Assembly: GCF_018622995.1 (NCBI RefSeq)
Contig: NZ_CP076022.1
Span: 372,001 to 436,000 of the forward strand
Origin: Arthrobacter jiangjiafuii
GTDB taxonomy: Bacteria > Actinomycetota > Actinomycetes > Actinomycetales > Micrococcaceae
Length of the DNA: 64,000 bases
Direction: 5' to 3'
Shown: one piece after another, positions 1 to 7,123 of the stretch
Layout: the number at the start of each line of letters is the position of its first letter
Numbering within the stretch: the stretch's first letter is position 1
Notes under the pieces: generated by a model
What the model was told of the DNA's origin: nothing
Database searches by the model: none
The model's input: only the letters and a program-made list of their open reading frames with translations
Made by a program: the position numbers and the translations under genes

Positions 1-2
1 CC

Positions 3-356
3 ACAGCCTCCGCGATCGAGGACCTGGCGGGGTGGGACAGCGCAACAACGGGCAGGTTTGTCGTTGGCCGCAACGGCGGGCTCTTTGAGGCGGTCGGAAG
101 CGCGGCGACGGGATTCATCGTGCACTGCACCGCCGACTACCACGACGACGGCGCGTGGCGAGTGCTCGGCAGCCTTACGAGCCGGGACGAGACCGAGATC
201 CGGATGCCCTTCGGCCCGGTCCTGGTACCCATGGGCGTTGTCTCCGATCTGCAAACCACTAACAGGGCGCTGCTCCGCTTTTTCCACTATCGCGGGCCTG
301 ACCCAGACCTTCATTGGACCTCAGGTGAGCAGGTCTTGGACCTAAAATTCGGCTGA
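3..356 (+). CDS. Family A protein, C-terminal part (5' end outside window)
   Basis: The reading frame is open from the window edge to a TGA at 354-356, so only the C-terminal 117 residues are visible. They match the C-terminal domain of the membrane protein at 1778-2554: both share GR-FxVxRNGG-FEAVG, TGFIVHCT, a GEWR- or GAWR-type motif, and a final FFHxRGPDP-L-WTSGE block. The domain is soluble and rich in aromatic and acidic residues. I do not recognise it as a named family. By analogy with the second copy, the missing N-terminus probably holds membrane segments. Its place at the edge of a decayed Rhs-toxin locus makes an immunity or toxin-neutralising role possible, but that is inference. 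Confidence 0.7.
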   Translation, partial: TASAIEDLAGWDSATTGRFVVGRNGGLFEAVGSAATGFIVHCTADYHDDGAWRVLGSLTSRDETEIRMPFGPVLVPMGVVSDLQTTNRALLRFFHYRGPDPDLHWTSGEQVLDLKFG

Positions 357-807
357 CCTTTCGCCGGGTGACGGGTTTATGGAGAGGGGCGGCAAGGGAC
401 GCTGCGCAACGGACCCGCAACCACAGGAGTGCATGCCGCAGCGGCGGCCGACCTGATTGGCCGGTTGGCTCGCGCGGGCGGATCGCCAGCGATGCACCGT
501 CGGAGTGAGCCAAGAGAGAATTCCCGGTACAGGAAGCGGCTGCGACGAAACTAAATTGTCCGGTCCCCTGAGTTGTTTTCGATGGCAAAACCACTGAGAG
601 GTTACGGGGCTTTTTCACTGTCGCGATCTCCCCAACCGCAATTGAACCTCCATGGAGCAGACGCCGGACCTTAGGGGGTCGGTGAATCCCCAGCGTTTTT
701 AGCCTGTTGTTGGATTTTTGGATCGACATTGGTAGCCTCTCGATCGTCCGCTATCCGTAAGTGCTACATTCAACGGAGAAACAGCAGTCTCAATTGGGGG
801 AATTCTT
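357..807. other. Intergenic stretch of about 450 bases without a gene
   Basis: No frame on either strand has convincing coding character; the minus-strand open frame across 259-729 runs antisense into the family A gene and has no recognisable sequence. The distal end should hold the promoter of the WXG100-like gene at 808. A weak TTGGTA (729-734), 17 bases, TATCCG (752-757) arrangement is visible but unconvincing. Confidence 0.5.
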
Positions 808-1089
808 ATGTCGCGTGTGTTGTCTACCGAGCAGGCCAAGTCTGCGATCCAGCAGGTGCAGTCCATTGTCAACGGTGGTTTCACCGACCAGATCTCAGCG
901 CTTGATGCGCAGGGCAAGCTCTTGTCGGATCCGAACGTCTGGGATGGCCCGCTGGCTGCGCAGTTCCGGGGTTCAACATGGCCCGAAACAAAGGCTGCCC
1001 TGGATAAGGCCCGGGAAGAACTGGAACAGCTGCGCACGCAGCTGGAGAAGATCTCCCAGAACATTTTCTCCGCCGGTGGCGGCGCCTGA
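808..1089 (+). CDS. WXG100-like small helical protein
   Basis: This 93-residue, all-helical protein has the size and layout of ESAT-6/WXG100 family members. A first helix (about 5-35) is followed by a turn with VWDGPLAAQF (about 49-58), where a W-D-G replaces the usual W-x-G, and then a second amphipathic helix rich in Glu and Leu (about 65-88). A GGGGGA Shine-Dalgarno sequence sits seven bases before the ATG. WXG100 proteins are typically substrates or partners of type VII secretion and often precede polymorphic toxins in actinobacteria. The next gene (1354-1800) fits a toxin N-terminal domain and an Rhs relic lies downstream, so a role in exporting or folding a contact toxin is a reasonable inference. 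No EccC-type ATPase is in the window. Confidence 0.6.
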   Translation: MSRVLSTEQAKSAIQQVQSIVNGGFTDQISALDAQGKLLSDPNVWDGPLAAQFRGSTWPETKAALDKAREELEQLRTQLEKISQNIFSAGGGA

Positions 1090-1122
1090 TCCGCTTTTCT
1101 GTTTAGTTGTTCTGCGAAATAG

Positions 1123-1163
1123 CCGGGTAGCCGCACCGCTCTGGTGAGCGGGCGGCTACCCGG
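1123..1163 (+). terminator. Hairpin after the WXG100-like gene
   Basis: A perfect 12-bp stem (1123-1134 with 1152-1163) encloses a 17-base loop that can pair further. It lies 33 bases after the stop of the WXG100-like gene. There is no T tract, so its efficiency as an intrinsic terminator is uncertain. Confidence 0.55.
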
Positions 1164-1188
1164 TCAATACGAGGTATTCGGACCGGGG

Positions 1189-1240
1189 ATTCCGGCCCGG
1201 TCTTTGGTATTCCGGCCCGGTCTTTGGTATTCCGGCCTGG
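1189..1240 (+). repeat. 20-bp tandem repeat, about 2.6 copies
   Basis: The unit ATTCCGGCCCGGTCTTTGGT occurs at 1189-1208 and exactly again at 1209-1228. A third, partial copy with one change follows at 1229-1240. It lies between the hairpin and the next gene. It is too short and lacks spacers, so it is not a CRISPR array; it looks like a simple slippage repeat. Confidence 0.85.
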
Positions 1241-1353
1241 TTGCGGGGCCATATTTCCTGCTGTTGCTTGTCCTGGTGGCTCTTTCCTGGGCGGGGCGCG
1301 GTGTTGTTGATCTGTTCTTCTTTTCCAGTTCTTGTTCAGTGGGGGCCCTGACT

Positions 1354-1800
1354 ATGGATAATTTAGTCGAAATGCGGTTGTTGCCGGAGTCGGATAGCGG
1401 TTACGGTGGCGGACCGTTCAAATACAGCGTGGCCGATGACTTGGTCATGACTCTCGATTCCGAGGCATCCAGGCTTTATAGTTTCTCCTCCTCAAGGACG
1501 AAGCTGGTGGATGCGGCTAAAGCCGACTTCGAAGGACGTTTTTCTGAGATTTTCGCGACTAACGCCATTATCGCGGCCAAGGGCGTGGGAGACCTTGCGG
1601 GGGCGCTGCAGACCGCGGCGGGGCTGGTGCGGGACTTGATTTCGCTGGCCCGAGAAGAAGACCGCCGGCGCCGGGAGAACAATGAGTATGTCCGGGAATA
1701 CTTGGACCGCAATGGGTGGGAGCAGTTCAAGGACTGGTGGACTGGGGGGGAAGACCGGCCAAACATGGAGCCAATTGATGAAGGGTTCATTGAGAATTAA
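1354..1800 (+). CDS. Possible polymorphic-toxin N-terminal (trafficking) domain protein, truncated
   Basis: The 148-residue product starts at ATG 1354, preceded by a GTGGGGG ribosome-binding stretch. A frame continues upstream to 1144 but crosses a hairpin and a tandem repeat, so the long start is rejected. The protein is mainly helical: a short Gly-rich start, a helix with SVADDLVMTLDSEASRLYSF, a central helix about 50-105, and a charged tail ending in a WEQFKDWWTGGEDRP stretch. It has no enzyme motif and no membrane segment. Length and position after a WXG100-like gene suit the N-terminal domain of a secreted Rhs-type toxin whose remainder has been lost. I cannot assign a family. It overlaps the next gene by 23 bases, so the two are probably translationally coupled. 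Confidence 0.55.
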   Translation: MDNLVEMRLLPESDSGYGGGPFKYSVADDLVMTLDSEASRLYSFSSSRTKLVDAAKADFEGRFSEIFATNAIIAAKGVGDLAGALQTAAGLVRDLISLAREEDRRRRENNEYVREYLDRNGWEQFKDWWTGGEDRPNMEPIDEGFIEN

Positions 1801-2554
1801 GCCCGCCGCGCAAGAAGCGCTGGCGATGCTGGGGGTCGCAGCGATCTCAGGGGCTGTCATTTTTTGGGTTATCTATTCAGAACTTGACGGTTCCCATGGG
1901 ATAGAAATCGCTGCGTTAATGCTCGCCGGTATCCTGGGGGGAGGCCTGATCAGGGGTTTTGTGCGCGAAAAGAGAGTGACCCTTGTTTTCGTCATTCTCG
2001 TCGCAGCAGAGGTCGTTCTGCTTTCCCAAGCTCCCCAGCCTTGGTCCGGAATGTGGCTTCTGCTCGTTCCAAGCAATGGCATGGGCCTAATGGTGGGCAC
2101 TGCAGCCCATCGGCTAATCCTCGCGAGCAAGCCCAAGCCCCGTGACGTTTGGAATCTCAACGGCGTTGAGATTCCAAGTACGGCCATCGCCAAAGAAAAG
2201 TCTGTTTCTGCGCTGTATTCATGGGATGAGGGGGACTCGGGTCGGTTCTACGTGCAGCGCAACGGTGGTGTGTTTGAGGCGGTGGGAAATCCGGTGACGG
2301 GTTTCATTGTGCACTGCACGCCCAATTCCGAGGATGAGGGAGAGTGGAGGATCCTTGGTGCGGACGATGCGAATGTAGTCGAGATTCGGTTGTTGTCCGG
2401 TCCTGCGTATGCGCCTAAGGGGATTCTCACCGATCTGGAAGGCACTCGAAAGGCCTTGCTGGGCTTCTTCCACCATCGCGGTCCGGATCCGGAGCTTCCG
2501 TGGACGTCGGGTGAGGATGTGCGTACCTACAGGTTCAGCCAGTCGAGTCACTAA
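1778..2554 (+). CDS. Family A membrane protein with C-terminal domain shared with 3-356
   Basis: The start chosen is ATG 1778, eight bases after a GGAG and inside the previous gene; the earlier in-frame ATG at 1682 would lie wholly within the upstream coding sequence. The 258-residue product has about four hydrophobic segments (roughly 10-30, 37-55, 60-77, 85-105), then a soluble domain of about 125 residues. That domain carries RFYVQRNGG, FEAVG, TGFIVHCT, EGEWRILG and FFHHRGPDPELPWTSGE, matching the fragment at the window start. The order is helix bundle then cytosolic domain. I do not recognise the family. A membrane-anchored immunity protein for a contact-dependent toxin would fit the neighbourhood, but nothing in the sequence proves this. 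Confidence 0.65.
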   Translation: MKGSLRIKPAAQEALAMLGVAAISGAVIFWVIYSELDGSHGIEIAALMLAGILGGGLIRGFVREKRVTLVFVILVAAEVVLLSQAPQPWSGMWLLLVPSNGMGLMVGTAAHRLILASKPKPRDVWNLNGVEIPSTAIAKEKSVSALYSWDEGDSGRFYVQRNGGVFEAVGNPVTGFIVHCTPNSEDEGEWRILGADDANVVEIRLLSGPAYAPKGILTDLEGTRKALLGFFHHRGPDPELPWTSGEDVRTYRFSQSSH

Positions 2555-2593
2555 AAACTGGGATCCCGTGTAAGTGCAATCGACGGACCCTTC

Positions 2594-2677
2594 CCATAAT
2601 GCCGGTGCTAATGTGTGATTCTCCAGTGGGGTTTTTCGAAATCCATTCTGGTTGAGGGCGGCGTGCCTTCCGGGTAA
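2594..2677 (+). pseudogene. Relic of a family B three-helix membrane protein (C-terminal end only)
   Basis: The frame at 2621-2677 reads LQWGFSKSILVEGGVPSG and then TAA, which aligns with the end of the intact gene at 4285-4713 (KSILVEGGALPG). Bases 2594-2616 in another frame resemble the VIPVLMVVG segment of the gene at 2747-3160. Only this last quarter of a copy remains, with at least one frameshift. It shows that family B once had at least four copies in this island. Confidence 0.65.
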
Positions 2678-2746
2678 ACGTGTGATGTGGCCCGTCTGGG
2701 AAAGCAGAACTTTAGCTTCCTTGGGAAGAGCAGGAGTAAAAACAAG

Positions 2747-3160
2747 ATGAGCCACAGCGAGCAATCGTCCGGGAGGCGCGTACGTGTATTGGAGGGGCGC
2801 TCGGACGCGGAGCGGCGATCCCTGAAAAAGGCTGTCCTCGTGCGTGATTTCTACTATGCGGTTGCCCTATTGATGTGCATCGGACTTGCGGTCTATGTCT
2901 TCCAGAACGTGCCGTTGGATACGGTGTTGCCGGGCAGCGGAAGGCGTGGCAGCAACGGCAACCCGGCGCCTTATGTCATGTGCATGCCCCCGATAGTTGC
3001 CGTGTTGATCTGGCGGGTGTTTAGGCGACGCCCACTCCGCCAAGGAAAGAATGCCCTCGTCCGACGGTATGTCCTCGCCGGCGTAATTCCGGTGCTGATG
3101 GTTGTCGGTCAGGCAGGGGTAGCCCATTCCCTGTTTGAAGCAGCGGGACTGACCGGATAG
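2747..3160 (+). CDS. Family B small membrane protein, copy 1
   Basis: The ATG at 2747 follows CAGGAG at good distance; an upstream in-frame GTG at 2687 lies just after the relic and is less likely. The 137-residue product has a basic, soluble N-terminus, then three predicted membrane segments (about 33-52, 74-92, 107-127). Between the first and second is a VP-x-x-T-x-LP loop. The same layout and residues occur in the gene at 4285-4713: NVPLDTVLP here against SVPWETRLP there, IWRVFRRRP against FWRVGKKP, and VLAGVIPVLMVVG against VLAPVMIVGAV. No known family is recognised. Repetition beside toxin debris suggests an immunity-type membrane protein (inference). Confidence 0.65.
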   Translation: MSHSEQSSGRRVRVLEGRSDAERRSLKKAVLVRDFYYAVALLMCIGLAVYVFQNVPLDTVLPGSGRRGSNGNPAPYVMCMPPIVAVLIWRVFRRRPLRQGKNALVRRYVLAGVIPVLMVVGQAGVAHSLFEAAGLTG

Positions 3161-3214
3161 GCGCCACATAAATGCAGTCCCAGAAAGTAACGAAAAACCG
3201 ATGAGGATTTAATT

Positions 3215-4030
3215 GTGGTAGCTGGCATGGTGACATTCACAATTGTTGCCGTAGTACTGTTCGTTCTGCTCCTGTGGGTTCTCCACCGGGCGACGACTCA
3301 ACAACTGCGCCGGGAAGCGGTGCCCGGAGCAAGGGTGCGGGTCAACGCCAGGGGTTTCGCTGCGTTGGCGTTAGCGATAGGGGCTTTCTGGGTGGCCCTG
3401 TGCGGTGGCGCGTTGCTAGCCGTATACCAGGGGGTCCACCCCATGCTGTTGAGCTTGGGGATCGTTGTTCTCTTGGCGGCTGCAAGGCCCAGGCTGGCGC
3501 CTCGCATTCATCCTTTCGTTATCCGTCCGGGGGATGACGACCCGACAACACACAAGGCCGGGATGCGTCGTGATGATGCTGCGGTGTATGCCGAGCACAG
3601 GGCGGCTATAGCGCGGGGCGAGCAGCGCGCACTGCGTTGGACGGTGACGGGTGAACCGTACAGTTATGCCAAGGATGAGCATGTGGCACCGGGTGACGAT
3701 CGGTATAATCTCAGATCGCTGTCAGTCGGTATTCCTGTCGCAGTGGGGTATGCGTGTGCTGCGGTTCTGATTGCGGGGCTTGTTGTCGGCCAGCTGGTCC
3801 GGGGCGAACCGCTGAACTGGGTGTTGCTCATCGGAGTTGTTGCCTTCATCGTCACGGGGCGCCCGGCCTTCGTGTTCTGCCGGGATGAGTTCCGGGCCTC
3901 GAGAATCCGGAAGAAGCGGGGTGTTCCCCGCCCTGACCGAGCACAGGAGATCCAGCTTTCCGACGTCGATGGTCCGGGAGCGGCACTGATAGATCTAAGG
4001 AAGCGACCGGAAAAGGGTCTGCAGGGATAA
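3215..4030 (+). CDS. Hypothetical five-segment membrane protein
   Basis: The GTG start at 3215 is preceded by GAGGA seven bases upstream; ATG 3227 is a possible alternative. The 271-residue product has hydrophobic segments at about 3-22, 48-70, 75-90, 170-193 and 198-216. A hydrophilic loop of about 75 residues separates the third and fourth and carries two conserved-looking acidic clusters. The C-terminal 50 residues are basic, then acidic, and probably cytosolic. It has no catalytic motif that I recognise and no second copy in the window. It follows the family B gene by 54 bases on the same strand and may be transcribed with it. Function unknown. Confidence 0.6.
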   Translation: MVAGMVTFTIVAVVLFVLLLWVLHRATTQQLRREAVPGARVRVNARGFAALALAIGAFWVALCGGALLAVYQGVHPMLLSLGIVVLLAAARPRLAPRIHPFVIRPGDDDPTTHKAGMRRDDAAVYAEHRAAIARGEQRALRWTVTGEPYSYAKDEHVAPGDDRYNLRSLSVGIPVAVGYACAAVLIAGLVVGQLVRGEPLNWVLLIGVVAFIVTGRPAFVFCRDEFRASRIRKKRGVPRPDRAQEIQLSDVDGPGAALIDLRKRPEKGLQG

Positions 4031-4044
4031 CTCCCTCACCGCGT

Positions 4045-4161
4045 CTTCATGTCACCATCAGGCCATACCGCTTCGGGAGTGGGTGCTTCCTCCGCTGCAG
4101 TGGCCTCCGTCTTAGGCGACTCCTCAGCGCGACTCGCTCAGGCAGAAAACGCCAGCTAGAA
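4045..4161 (-). pseudogene. Relic of a family D lipoprotein (signal and linker only)
   Basis: Read on the minus strand, this stretch gives LAFSA-stop-ASRAEESPKTEA and continues to PTPEAVWPDGD. It aligns closely with the intact lipoprotein at 7878-8486 (LAFSACASPAEEEPKTES and PTPEAVWPEGD). The lipobox cysteine codon TGC has become TGA, and everything after the linker is lost. A piece of a lipoprotein C-terminus (GVWTHGRGSW, within 4164-4198) lies directly upstream on the same strand, so copies were scrambled by recombination. Confidence 0.75.
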
Positions 4162-4163
4162 GT

Positions 4164-4198
4164 TCCCAGGAGCCTCGGCCATGAGTCCAAACCCCCAG
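4164..4198. repeat. 35-bp direct repeat, partner at 8998-9031
   Basis: The stretch beginning TCCCAGGAGCCTCGG and ending in CCCCAG recurs at 8998-9031 with one substitution and one base missing. On the minus strand it encodes part of the family D lipoprotein C-terminus (GVWTH-RGSW). In both places it borders a family B gene, so it marks a duplication breakpoint rather than a separate element. Confidence 0.75.
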
Positions 4199-4284
4199 CT
4201 GGGGAGCTCATGTTAGAGCTGCATATGGTGCGGCACACGCAGACGCTATCGTTGGCAGCGGGAATTTTATACGTACGAACTTGG

Positions 4285-4713
4285 ATGGGCGCCTTGATAA
4301 ATAGTGATTTAAGTGTCGGCGACGATAAGGACGGGGTCGGTGGACTAACGGCAGAGGATTTGGAGCTGGGGAAAAAGGCAGTCAAGATTATTAGCATTCT
4401 TGCTGCCGTTGCTTTAGCCGTGTCGATCGGCATCACTGTTTTTGTCTTTATGAGCGTTCCTTGGGAAACCAGGCTGCCCTATGAAGGGCAATACGGGAGG
4501 AACGGCCTTCCCATGCAGGTCGCCATGTCTATGTGCATTTTAAGTCAGGTCATTTTTTGGCGTGTTGGCAAAAAGCCGACTGCCCACCATATGGGTAGAG
4601 TGTCCCGCGGTCTTTACTACGTCCTAGCACCCGTGATGATTGTCGGGGCTGTATGGGGCCAGTGTGTACTTGCCAAATCGATCCTGGTCGAAGGTGGGGC
4701 TCTTCCGGGCTAG
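4285..4713 (+). CDS. Family B small membrane protein, copy 2
   Basis: The product (142 residues from ATG 4285) has an acidic N-terminus with GLTAEDLELGKKA, then three membrane segments (about 33-55, 73-90, 110-130) and ends in LVEGGALPG. Alignment with the decayed copy at 8670 places that copy's GTG opposite TTG 4294 here, so TTG 4294 (139 residues) is an equally good start; neither has a strong Shine-Dalgarno. The open frame from 4210 reads through the lipoprotein-derived repeat and is rejected. It is paralogous to 2747-3160 over most of its length. It lies divergently from a lipoprotein relic, the same arrangement as at 8.5 kb. Confidence 0.65.
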   Translation: MGALINSDLSVGDDKDGVGGLTAEDLELGKKAVKIISILAAVALAVSIGITVFVFMSVPWETRLPYEGQYGRNGLPMQVAMSMCILSQVIFWRVGKKPTAHHMGRVSRGLYYVLAPVMIVGAVWGQCVLAKSILVEGGALPG

Positions 4714-4758
4714 TGCATTTTGGCGGCCTGGGATCGCGGTAGGGAGGTGGATGGTGTC

Positions 4759-4932
4759 ATGGATGTGCCGATGGGACGTGTTACTGGATCGATTCCTGTT
4801 GCTCTGGTCAATGACTACGCCACGGTCGAATTGGCAATGGATGATTTCTTCCAGAATCCGGCAGTTGAGCCTGTGGGGCCGGTATGGGTGATGGGTGACA
4901 TGGCAGAAGGCTCGCGGCTGTCAGCGGGCTAG
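4759..4932 (+). CDS. Small hypothetical protein, possibly a fragment
   Basis: An ATG at 4759 follows a clear GGGAGGTGG ribosome-binding site by eight bases and opens a 57-residue frame with MDVPMGRVTGSIPVAL near its start and GPVWVMGDMAEGSRLSAG at its end. No membrane segment or known motif is seen. Just after its stop, another frame reads EPAGTELVFDKHDK, which looks like Rhs-type debris. It may therefore be the intact beginning of a gene whose remainder was lost, or simply a remnant with a good start by chance. Confidence 0.35.
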   Translation: MDVPMGRVTGSIPVALVNDYATVELAMDDFFQNPAVEPVGPVWVMGDMAEGSRLSAG

Positions 4933-4949
4933 GTGCGGTTCGGAGCCCG

Positions 4950-5640
4950 CCGGCACCGAGCTGGTCTTCGACAAGCACGATAAGTGACCGTAGCCGTCCT
5001 GCCCGAGGGCGCCCGCTGGGGTTTCACCCACGGAGCCACCTCTCCTGCCTGGCAGGAATTGCTGACCCCGCCGGTCACGACTGGGTGCGGGAGTACGACA
5101 AGATTGGCAAGCTCACCGCCGTCGTCGACCCCACCGGCGTCCGCACTGATGCCGCCACGGACCGCAGGACCAGCACCGCCACCGTCGCCGACGCGTTCTC
5201 CTCCTGGACCATCAGCTTCGACGAGTACGACCCCTGTGGCCGCCTGGTCCTGCGCCTGGCCCCCGGCAACTGGCAACGGTGCCGCCCGCTATGGGTATGA
5301 CAAGGCGGGCCGGCTGAGTTTCTCGCAGGACTCCTGGTACCGGACCCGCCGGTTCAAATACAACACCGCCGGAGAACTCACCGAGTCCATTAACGGTGTG
5401 GGCGGGCGGACCCTGTTCGAGTACGACGTCCGGGGCCGGCTGATCCGGATCACCGACCCGCTTGGCTTCGATCCGTTGGCCCCGGTGTTGGGTGCGGGCT
5501 GGGACGGCAACCCTTACGCGTACGCCGGGAACAACCCGTTGAACGCCAGCGACCCGACGGGCCTGCGCGCCCATTGGCCGATGAGGATCTGAAGGCGTAC
5601 GACGCCGCCCGCCGTCGCCCACCGCGGCGCGCTGGCCGAC
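4950..5640 (+). pseudogene. Rhs/YD-repeat toxin, frameshifted and internally deleted
   Basis: One frame (about 5058-5300) reads GIADPAGHDWVREYDKIGK, then VVDPTGVRTD and FSSWTISFDEYD, which are typical actinobacterial YD repeats. After a shift near 5280 another frame continues with ARYGYDKAGRL, LFEYDVRGRLIRITDPLG and then jumps straight to GNPYAYAGNNPLNASDPTGL, the end of the Rhs core. The normal stretch between these is missing, so there is an internal deletion as well as frameshifts. After DPTGL, ADEDLKAYDAA appears in a third frame. An intact Rhs protein would be a large secreted shell that carries a variable C-terminal toxin. This copy cannot make one. Confidence 0.8.
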
Positions 5641-6397
5641 GCCGGGGCTGCCGTAGGTGACTGGTGGGACTGGAAAGGAAACCGCGGACACCCGGGTCAT
5701 ACGCCCGCGCGCCCAACCATTCCAGGCTGGCAACATCCAGTCCGCCGTTACCGGTCAAGCTAATCCCGGCCGGCAAGCCACCGGACATCCCGGAAGCACC
5801 CGGACCGGTTACCGCAACACCAGGTTCCGGAATGACCGAGGCTACGAAGGCCCAGGACGGGACAGTGGATTGGAGCCCAAGCCGGCGAAGAGGCCGTCAT
5901 CGGTGGCATTGGAGGACTTGCCGGCGGGGTCGCGGCAGGAGTTCTGGCCAAAGCCGCCCCGATAGCGGCTCGGGCGGGGGCGCGTGGTGTGGTCCCAGCG
6001 GGCGAGTCCGGAGCGACATCCGGCGCCGCTGAATACCGCCTCAACACCGAGGGAGAAAAGACCGCGGGGGTATATCTAGGCCGCAGGAATAGGCTTTGTG
6101 ACGAACGCGGCGTTCGGTTATGCCGGCGGCAAGCTCGCGGATGCAGCCACCTCGAGGTTGCCTATTCCACCCGCACCGCCGGCAGGGATAGCCCTACCTG
6201 AGGCGGTCGTTTCGCCTTGGGCGCCGGTGGTGCAAGATGTTGCAGGGCGCGCAGTGGGGATTGCCCAAGCGGTGGTTGAGACGGGGATCGATGAAGGTGG
6301 CATCCACAGGAAGGAAGATCTTATTCCAGCCATTATCGGAGGTGCACTGGATGGCTCCGGTGGACCCGTAGTCCAGCACCATTCAGCTTCAAACTAG
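5641..6397 (+). pseudogene. Decayed toxin C-terminal region following the Rhs core
   Basis: Frame 1 from 5869 to about 6080 reads a Gly/Ala-rich hydrophobic stretch (GGIGGLAGGVAAGVLA, then PAGESGATSGAAEYRLNTEG). A shift near 6080 leads to GFVTNAAFGYAGGKLADAA and on to IIGGALDGSGGPVVQHHSASN-stop at 6397. Such glycine-zipper stretches are common just before or within polymorphic-toxin tips. I do not recognise a nuclease or other catalytic motif. The last part recurs at 9201-9345. In both places a family C membrane protein follows at once, which suggests a toxin/immunity pair. Confidence 0.6.
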
Positions 6398-6441
6398 TAT
6401 AAAAGGGGACAATGGGATTGAGTGAATAACAGGAGAATTGA

Positions 6442-6891
6442 ATGAGTATTCCACCGGGGAGTGCGGCGTCAGGTGATCTGCCAAGGAAGCCACCACGATC
6501 GTTGATATCGAATTTGGTTTTTTGGGGATCGGTGTCAACACTTGCGGTATTCCTCTTATCGGTCACGGTTGGTACGTGGCTCATCGGTGCGTACGATGAC
6601 AGCCACCGGGATCGAATCGAATGCAATGTAACCGATGCCACAGGTGGCACCTATAGTCCAGCCGGTCGTACTGTCGGGTCCAGGCCAGATCTAACAATCA
6701 GCACGTCTGACTGCGGGAGGTTGTCATTGCTGCACGGATTTGACCAGGCCACCAATGATGCTATGGCCGAGGAGCTGGCACAGGGAGGAAAGTTCGAGTT
6801 TGAGATGGGGCAGGCGACCCGGGCATTGCAGGGACTTTTTCATGCCGTGGGCATGAACCCAACTGTCTTTTCGTACGAGAAGATCGGCTGA
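6442..6891 (+). CDS. Family C membrane-anchored protein, copy 1 (possible immunity protein)
   Basis: The ATG at 6442 follows AGGAG. The 149-residue product has a short basic N-terminus, one membrane segment (about 25-52, LVFWGSVSTLAVFLLSV), and an extracytoplasmic or cytosolic domain. That domain has two cysteines in IECNVTDA and STSDCG, then NDAMAEELAQGGKFEFEMG and a terminal RALQGLFHAVGMNP block. The second copy at 9384-9857 shares all of these. Both genes lie about 40 bases after the same toxin-tail sequence, the usual place of an immunity gene. The two cysteines could form a disulfide if the domain is outside. The role is inferred from context only. A strong hairpin follows. Confidence 0.65.
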   Translation: MSIPPGSAASGDLPRKPPRSLISNLVFWGSVSTLAVFLLSVTVGTWLIGAYDDSHRDRIECNVTDATGGTYSPAGRTVGSRPDLTISTSDCGRLSLLHGFDQATNDAMAEELAQGGKFEFEMGQATRALQGLFHAVGMNPTVFSYEKIG

Positions 6892-6996
6892 ATCAGCCAG
6901 CAGCTGTGTGTGAGGTGACGCCGCCGGCCTAGTCCAGGCAGGCTGTATATAAATCCGGCTCCCCGAAGGCCGTTTCAGGGTGCAGCATCCAGCTTC

Positions 6997-7032
6997 GAGG
7001 AAGGGTCCACCCGTTCGGGTGGACCCTTCCTC
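6997..7032. terminator. Bidirectional hairpin terminator
   Basis: A perfect 16-bp stem (6997-7012 with 7017-7032) has a GTTC loop. It lies between the convergent family C gene and the DivIVA-like gene and can serve both strands. Confidence 0.85.
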
Positions 7033-7123
7033 TTCAGCGGTGTCTCGCAGCACGGCGCAGCGGAGTGCATCGGGTTCGCTGGATTCTGGCCAGACATAGG
7101 CCGGTTGCCCCTATCGGCGCATG

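Noticed and set aside
259-729. A 156-residue minus-strand frame near the left edge.
   Set aside because: It overlaps the family A gene antisense and has no recognisable sequence or ribosome-binding site.
1189-1240. Possible CRISPR array.
   Set aside because: The 20-base units are directly adjacent with no spacers, and there are no cas genes.
1144-1353. N-terminal extension of the gene at 1354 including a hydrophobic stretch.
   Set aside because: It crosses a hairpin and the tandem repeat, and a good ribosome-binding site precedes ATG 1354.
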